17,817 nucleotides of DNA, taken from contig CAYSPA010000020.1 in assembly GCA_964432835.1 (NCBI GenBank), positions 1 through 17,817 of the forward strand, written 5' to 3'. Positions 13,701-17,817 of the stretch are shown here, piece after piece; position 1 is the stretch's first letter; each line of letters opens with the position of its first letter. The translations under genes and the position numbers were made by a program. The notes under the pieces are model-generated. The model saw only the letters and a list, made by a program, of their open reading frames with translations, had not been told where the DNA came from and searched no databases. Source of the DNA: B18-G2 sp964432835 (GTDB lineage Archaea > Thermoplasmatota > E2 > DHVEG-1 > B18-G2).

Positions 13701-13713
13701 TTTAATTATTTAA
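13701..13713 (+). promoter_or_regulatory. TATA element of the small-protein/Trm56 operon
   Basis: TTTAATTATTTAA is centred near 13708, about 28 bases before ATG at 13737, predicting a leaderless transcript. This excludes the TTG at 13725 as the start. Confidence 0.45.
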
Positions 13714-13736
13714 CCTCTTTCTGTTTGTGGGATACG

Positions 13737-14003
13737 ATGGGATTGTTTGACTTTCTAAAGAGGGACAAGAAAGGGAGGATGGAAAAAAAACCATCCAAGA
13801 GCAGGGTGGAATACCACGAAACACTTTACTCGAAGGATGCACCTCCTCAGATACCACCAAAGTCGTTGCCGAGAAGAGAGTGGGAGCACATATCTTCAAT
13901 AGAAGAAAAGATAGACAAACTCAACCGGCGGAGCATATCGGAGAAGGACATAACAGAAATAGAGAAAAAGGTTGATGGAATCCTCTCAAGAGAAAACAGA
14001 TAG
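13737..14003 (+). CDS. Small charged coiled-coil protein of unknown function
   Basis: An 88-residue protein. It starts with MGLFDFLKR, an amphipathic stretch of the kind that can rest on membranes, continues with a basic linker containing PPQIPPKSLP, and ends in a charged helix (about 52-86) with heptad-like spacing (SSIEEKIDKLNRR, DITEIEKKVDGIL) that may form a coiled coil. No catalytic motif is visible. ATG at 13737 is preferred over TTG at 13725 because of the TATA position. Nine bases separate it from the Trm56-HD gene, so the two are probably co-transcribed; a partner role is possible but unsupported. Confidence 0.7.
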   Translation: MGLFDFLKRDKKGRMEKKPSKSRVEYHETLYSKDAPPQIPPKSLPRREWEHISSIEEKIDKLNRRSISEKDITEIEKKVDGILSRENR

Positions 14004-14012
14004 AGTAGCCAC

Positions 14013-15044
14013 ATGATAGCGGTACTCAGACTCGGCCACAGAGTAGAAAGAGATAAGAGGACAACAACTCACGTCGCCCTTGTGGCGAGGGCTTTTGGTG
14101 CAGATAAAATATACGTCGATACCAAAGACGATTCACTTGAGAGAAGCGTCGAAGATGTCGTCAACAGATTTGGGGGGGATTTCGAAATAGAGACGGGGGT
14201 GAACTGGAGAAAAATCGTGAGGAATTGGGATGGAAAGATTGTGCATCTCACGATGTATGGTCTACCACTCCACGAGGTCATCGATGATATAAGAAAGGAG
14301 AAAAACATCCTCGTGGTCGTTGGCTCCGAAAAGGTACCCGCCGAGATATACCAGATTGCTGATTACAATGTCTCTATATCGAATCAACCACACTCTGAGG
14401 TCTCTGCCCTCGCCATCTTCTTGGATAGATGTCTCAGAGGAAAGTGGAGAAGGATGAAATTCAGAGGGATAATCGAGATAGTCCCTTCAGAGAGAAAGAA
14501 AAAAGTTGTCGATAAACTTCCCACACCAGAAGAATGTATAGAGATTCTGAAAAGTGCTGGATGTTCAGATAACGTGATAGAGCACTGCAAGAGGGTAAGG
14601 GATGTGGCTTTGAAAATAGCCGAATGCACGGGTGCCAACAAAAGTATCGTTGAGGTGGGCGCCCTGCTCCACGATATAGGGAGGTCAAAGACCCATAGTA
14701 TAAGACATGGAATAGAAGGTGCAAGAATCGCGAGAAAACTGGGTTTGCCCGATGTTATTGTTAGAATCATAGAGAGACATCTTGGAGCAGGCATACCCAA
14801 GGAAGAGGCGAAAAAACTCGGTTTGCCAGAGAGGGATTTTATACCGCGATCCTTGGAGGAGAAGGTTGTGGCGCATGCCGACAACCTCATCGAAGATAAC
14901 AGGATTATAAGGGTGGAGGAGGAGATAGATAGACAGATGAAAAGGGGAAACGTAGATTATGCAAGAAGGTTGAGGGAGTTACATGATGAACTGAGCAAAC
15001 GGTGTGGCAGAGATTTAAATGACCTCCTGAGAGAGAGCGGATAA
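14013..15044 (+). CDS. tRNA (cytidine-56 2'-O)-methyltransferase Trm56 fused to an HD domain
   Basis: Residues 1-165 are the archaeal SPOUT enzyme aTrm56, which methylates the ribose of C56 in the tRNA T-loop: MIAVLRLGHRVERDKRTTTHVALVARAFGA-type start (1-30), GLPLHEV (83-89), VVVGSEKVPAEIY (101-113) and YNVSISNQPHSEVSALAIFLDR (118-139), which together contain the knot and SAM site. Residues about 170-343 form an HD phosphohydrolase-like domain: His191, the HD pair His220-Asp221 in GALLHDIGRS, His227/His232, RHLGAG (255-260) and Asp290 in VVAHADNLIED. The family Trm56 is about 180 residues alone, so the length and the two complete motif sets show a fusion. The HD part may be a nuclease or nucleotide phosphatase; its substrate is unknown. 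Confidence 0.88.
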   Translation: MIAVLRLGHRVERDKRTTTHVALVARAFGADKIYVDTKDDSLERSVEDVVNRFGGDFEIETGVNWRKIVRNWDGKIVHLTMYGLPLHEVIDDIRKEKNILVVVGSEKVPAEIYQIADYNVSISNQPHSEVSALAIFLDRCLRGKWRRMKFRGIIEIVPSERKKKVVDKLPTPEECIEILKSAGCSDNVIEHCKRVRDVALKIAECTGANKSIVEVGALLHDIGRSKTHSIRHGIEGARIARKLGLPDVIVRIIERHLGAGIPKEEAKKLGLPERDFIPRSLEEKVVAHADNLIEDNRIIRVEEEIDRQMKRGNVDYARRLRELHDELSKRCGRDLNDLLRESG

Positions 15045-15045
15045 C

Positions 15046-15053
15046 TATTTATC
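15046..15053 (+). promoter_or_regulatory. TATA element of the fibrillarin gene
   Basis: TATTTATC is centred 28 bases before ATG at 15078, so the transcript is predicted to begin at that codon. This argues against the in-frame TTG at 15072. Confidence 0.45.
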
Positions 15054-15077
15054 TCTAAAACTCTTTTTACTTTGGGA

Positions 15078-15725
15078 ATGGAGAATGTGGTCGTGGAGGG
15101 AGATAGGGTATTCACGGTCATTCCAGAGGATTTTGATAGCAGAAGCGTGTATGGCGAGAAGATCACAACAAAAGATGATCGCAAATTGAGGGTATGGAGC
15201 CCTTACAGGAGCAAACTCGCTGCCGCCATAATTCGTGGAATTGACATCGATATAAAGAGCGATTATCGGATTCTTTACCTCGGCGCGGCGGCGGGCACGA
15301 CGGTGAGCCATTTATCAGATATCGCGTACCGGGGCACGATATATGCGGTTGAGATATCCCCTTTTCCCCTCAGAAAATTGCTCGATGTTTGCAGAATGAG
15401 GAAGAACATCATTCCCATCATGGAAGATGCAAATCATCCAGAAAGGTATCTCCATCTGGTACCAAAGGTTAATTTTCTGTATCAGGACATTGCTCAGAGA
15501 AACCAGATTGATATCTTCATCAAGAATTGCAATATGTACCTGATGGAAGATGGGGAGGGAATCATCATGGTTAAATCAAGAAGCATTGATACAACCGCCG
15601 AGCCGGAGGAGGTGTATGGCAGAGTTATTGACAGAATAGAGAAAGGGGGTTACGAGATAAGGGATGTGAAGAAGCTCGACCCGCATGCGAAGGATCATGC
15701 ATGTATCATCATTAAAAGAGGATGA
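15078..15725 (+). CDS. flpA: Fibrillarin-like rRNA/tRNA 2'-O-methyltransferase
   Basis: Catalytic subunit of archaeal C/D box RNPs; methylates riboses in rRNA and tRNA at sites chosen by guide RNAs, with Nop5 and L7Ae. From ATG at 15078 the product has 215 residues. The N-terminal part (RKLRVWSPYRSKLAAAII) is typical of fibrillarin; the SAM site is YLGAAAGTTVSHLSD, followed by YAVEISPFPLRKLL, the acidic FLYQDIAQ, and the catalytic KSRSID and DPHAKDHACI. The partner nop5 is not in this window, although the two genes are often adjacent in archaea. The stop overlaps the next gene's ATG, which suggests translational coupling to a membrane protein. Confidence 0.96.
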   Translation: MENVVVEGDRVFTVIPEDFDSRSVYGEKITTKDDRKLRVWSPYRSKLAAAIIRGIDIDIKSDYRILYLGAAAGTTVSHLSDIAYRGTIYAVEISPFPLRKLLDVCRMRKNIIPIMEDANHPERYLHLVPKVNFLYQDIAQRNQIDIFIKNCNMYLMEDGEGIIMVKSRSIDTTAEPEEVYGRVIDRIEKGGYEIRDVKKLDPHAKDHACIIIKRG

Positions 15726-16393
15726 AGAAAATGAAAAAACATCTTATTGCGATCGCCAAGATACTTATTCCCGCGGTAATGGGTCTCGCGGTTCTGTTAA
15801 CCGTTGGATCCCTTCTTGACCCTTCCACAAGATACAAGTACTGGTATCTGTGCATGGCATACTTCTTTCCCCCTCTCGGAAAGGAGTCGGTCATACCCAT
15901 AGGTGTCTACGGAGGCGATATCACGATACCGATTGTAGGTAAACGTGTTCATATCTCTCCTATAAATCCTGCCGTCATGGCTCTATCCATAGCATTCATA
16001 GACAGCGTGGTATCTCTTTTCATGGTGTGGAATTATGACCTTGTCAAGAAGATACCTCTTCTGGGTGATTTTGTACAGAAGGTTGAAGAACTGGCAATAA
16101 AGGGAAACAAAAAATATGCATGGGTGATGCCACTGAAGTTTGTTGGAATAGTGCTTTTTGTGATGATACCATTTCAGGGTTCTGGTGGGGTCGTCGGTTC
16201 TATCTTGGGCAGAATCATTGGGTTGAGCGCACCGATGACATGGTTTGCGGTTACGACCGGTGCCCTCATAGGTTGTTTTATAATGGCATACTTTGCAAAA
16301 CTCATATTTTCAAACATACTGGCGGGAATATCATTGTTATTCATCCTTGTGGCAATAGTTGTCATCATCAAGATCTGGAGAGAATCCAAGTAA
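15722..16393 (+). CDS. Small multidrug export-like membrane protein
   Basis: A 223-residue membrane protein with about five hydrophobic segments (roughly 10-30, 38-52, 82-101, 135-152 and 158-219 in two passes) and the motif PFQGSGGVVGSILGRIIGL (about 150-168), which resembles the P-x-G-x-G signature of the Sm_multidrug_ex family (COG2426). The transport role of this family is only presumed; no substrate is known. ATG at 15722 overlaps the fibrillarin stop; ATG at 15731, behind GAGGATG, is an equally reasonable start and would shorten the protein by three residues. The 3' end overlaps the convergent methyltransferase gene by 57 bases. Confidence 0.8.
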   Translation: MKKMKKHLIAIAKILIPAVMGLAVLLTVGSLLDPSTRYKYWYLCMAYFFPPLGKESVIPIGVYGGDITIPIVGKRVHISPINPAVMALSIAFIDSVVSLFMVWNYDLVKKIPLLGDFVQKVEELAIKGNKKYAWVMPLKFVGIVLFVMIPFQGSGGVVGSILGRIIGLSAPMTWFAVTTGALIGCFIMAYFAKLIFSNILAGISLLFILVAIVVIIKIWRESK

Positions 16394-16981
16394 TTTTCCC
16401 AGCCCTATGATGTAAACTTCTCTGCTCCTCTTTTTGGATGCCTTCGGCGAGAACTTTTTTACAAACCTGAATCTTATCTTCACCTCCTTGAAGAATTCAT
16501 TGAGATCACTTCCTTCAAACCCTTTACACACAAAATTCCCTCCCCTCCTTAAAAATTCATCAGCATATTCGAGCGCTTTGATGCACAACCAGTAACTCCT
16601 CGCCTGGTCGAGGGCTCTATTCCCGGAGAGATTTGGAGACATATCTGATAGAATCACGTCCACTTTTCTCCTTCCGAGAACTTCTCTCAATCGGTTTTTT
16701 GTTTCATCTGAGGTGACATCACCCTCTATAAAAATGAAGTTGTCCATCTTCCTGACCGGGAGTATATCTATGCCTATTACCTCTCCTCCAGAATACTCGA
16801 GCGCAACCTGGCTCCATCCGCCGGGCGCCGCACCGAGATCGAGAACGATATCTCCTTTTCTTATGACTTTGAATCTCTTCTGAATCTCTATCAGTTTAAA
16901 GGCTGACCTCGCGCGGTAGCCGAGCCTCTTTGCCTCTCTGTAATAAAAATCTCTCTTTTTCTCTTCCTTCCAGCTGCTCAT
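16337..16981 (-). CDS. rlmE: RlmE/FtsJ-family RNA 2'-O-methyltransferase
   Basis: SAM-dependent Rossmann enzyme that methylates a uridine ribose in 23S rRNA (E. coli U2552 equivalent). The 214 residues carry the K-D-K-E tetrad: Lys29 (RSAFKL), Asp113 (LSDMSPN), Lys153 (VCKGFEG) and Glu188 (SREVYIIG); the intervals 40 and 35 between the last three equal those of E. coli RlmE. The SAM loop is DLGAAPGGWSQ (48-58). The ATG overlaps the TFB stop, so the two genes are translated from one mRNA. The C-terminal ~17 residues (FSPDLDDDNYCHKDE) extend past the conserved domain and lie in the overlap with the convergent membrane protein gene. Confidence 0.95.
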   Translation of the reverse strand: MSSWKEEKKRDFYYREAKRLGYRARSAFKLIEIQKRFKVIRKGDIVLDLGAAPGGWSQVALEYSGGEVIGIDILPVRKMDNFIFIEGDVTSDETKNRLREVLGRRKVDVILSDMSPNLSGNRALDQARSYWLCIKALEYADEFLRRGGNFVCKGFEGSDLNEFFKEVKIRFRFVKKFSPKASKKRSREVYIIGLGKLLGFSPDLDDDNYCHKDE

Positions 16982-17817
16982 AGGATTATATCTATGTTCA
17001 GCCTCTCAGCGAGCTCCTTGTACCTGTTTCTTATGGTAACTTCTGTCACTCCGGCAACATCTGCTACTTCCCTCTGTGTCTTTCTTTCTCCGCACAGGAT
17101 CGATGCGATGTATATTGCCGCGGCAGCCACTCCTGTTGGACCTCTTCCAGATGTTAATTCCTTATCCGCGGCCTCTTTCAAGATTTCAAGCGCTTTTGCC
17201 TGAACCTCTCCACTCAGTTTGAGTTCGCTGCAGAATCTGGGTATGTAATCCTGGGGAGATGTGGGCATGAGTTTGAGACCGAGCTCTCTCGCTATGAAAC
17301 GGTATGTTCTTCCTATCTCCTTTCTCGACACCCTCGATGCCTCGGCTATTTCGTCAAGAGTTCTCGGCACCCCGCACTGTCTACATGCGGCATAAAGGGC
17401 TGCTGCGGCCACCCCTTCAATACTTCTGCCTCTGATTAGGTTTTTGAGAACGGCTTTTCTATATATCATCGCTGCAGTCTCTCTAACGTTTCTGGGCAAG
17501 CTCATCGCGGAGGCCATTCTATCGAGTTCAGATAGAGCAACAGCCAGATTCCTTTCGGTTGCATTGGATACCCTTATTCTTCTCTGCCATTTCCTTAATC
17601 TGTAAAGCTGTGCCCTGCTTCTTGTTGGTATGGACTTCCCATAAGAATCTTTATTCTTCCATCCAATTACCGTACTCAAACCTTTATCGTGAATGGTATA
17701 TGTGAGAGGAGCACCCGCTCTTGCTCTCTTCTCCTTCTGCTCAGCATCAAATGCCCTCCATTCCGGACCCATATCCACGATATTTTCATCTATGACGAGA
17801 CCACAATCCTCACAAAC
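16978..17817 (-). CDS. tfb: Transcription initiation factor TFB, N-terminus off the window
   Basis: Recruits RNA polymerase to TBP-bound promoters and reads the BRE. The frame is open to the window edge, where V-C-E-D-C-G-L-V is the second half of the N-terminal zinc ribbon; the first Cys pair lies beyond 17817. DMGPEWRAF is the B-reader region, followed by two cyclin-like repeats (SELDRMASAMSLPRNVRETA ... and FCSELKLSGEVQAKALEIL ...), with GRSIEGVAAAALYAACR and GRGPTGVAAAAIYIAS as the matching helices, and the C-terminal helix-turn-helix (TQREVADVAGVTEVTIRNRYKEL) that contacts the BRE. All elements look intact. A GTG at 17778 is internal, not the start. Confidence 0.97.
   Translation of the reverse strand, partial: VCEDCGLVIDENIVDMGPEWRAFDAEQKEKRARAGAPLTYTIHDKGLSTVIGWKNKDSYGKSIPTRSRAQLYRLRKWQRRIRVSNATERNLAVALSELDRMASAMSLPRNVRETAAMIYRKAVLKNLIRGRSIEGVAAAALYAACRQCGVPRTLDEIAEASRVSRKEIGRTYRFIARELGLKLMPTSPQDYIPRFCSELKLSGEVQAKALEILKEAADKELTSGRGPTGVAAAAIYIASILCGERKTQREVADVAGVTEVTIRNRYKELAERLNIDIIL

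Noticed and set aside
1..17817. CRISPR arrays, insertion sequences, riboswitches
   Set aside because: No regularly spaced repeats, transposase-like frames with terminal repeats, or recognisable riboswitch cores were seen on either strand.

Overview
The window is archaeal, most probably from a euryarchaeote, and the AGA/AGG and ATA-rich codon use hints at a thermophile. It encodes TFB, a Cdc48/VAT-type AAA ATPase, fibrillarin, an archaeal Trm56 domain, a HerA-type ATPase, a translin-family protein, isopentenyl phosphate kinase and type 2 IPP isomerase. Many starts sit 24-28 bases behind a TATA box (leaderless genes) and others have GGTGAT-type ribosome binding sites. I cannot place it below phylum level. 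No mobile element, CRISPR array or rRNA is visible.

Layout. 1-2174 (minus): type 2 IPP isomerase (cut by the window edge) and isopentenyl phosphate kinase, one base apart, form the end of an archaeal mevalonate pathway; a secreted protein of unknown function follows. 2232-3816: a zinc-ribbon protein, tRNA-Lys(CUU), a small secreted/membrane protein behind a repeat-rich promoter, a probable frameshifted small gene and a 51-residue ORF. This is the least ordinary stretch. 3856-8410 (plus): a phosphoglycerate-dehydrogenase-like enzyme overlapping a translin/TRAX-like protein, then a HerA-type ATPase overlapping a transglutaminase-like lipoprotein. 8415-11211 (minus): a small heat shock protein followed by VAT/Cdc48, which looks like a proteostasis operon. 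11449-13670 (plus): a membrane protein of unknown function and a radical SAM enzyme. 13737-16393 (plus): a small coiled-coil protein, a Trm56-HD fusion, fibrillarin and a small membrane exporter-like protein. 16337-17817 (minus): TFB (N-terminus off the window) overlapping an RlmE/FtsJ methyltransferase.

Main themes. Three separate RNA 2'-O-methyltransferase systems (Trm56, fibrillarin, RlmE) lie within about 3 kb, next to a general transcription factor. The most unusual gene is the HerA-type ATPase: its last ~75 residues match the C-terminal half of endonuclease III, including the exact C-x6-C-x2-C-x5-C iron-sulfur loop, but the catalytic aspartate position is alanine and the helix-hairpin-helix half is absent. 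It appears to be a DNA-pumping motor carrying a glycosylase-derived, non-catalytic Fe-S DNA-binding module. Two secreted or membrane proteins about 10 kb apart also share a C-terminal signature and may define an undescribed surface family.
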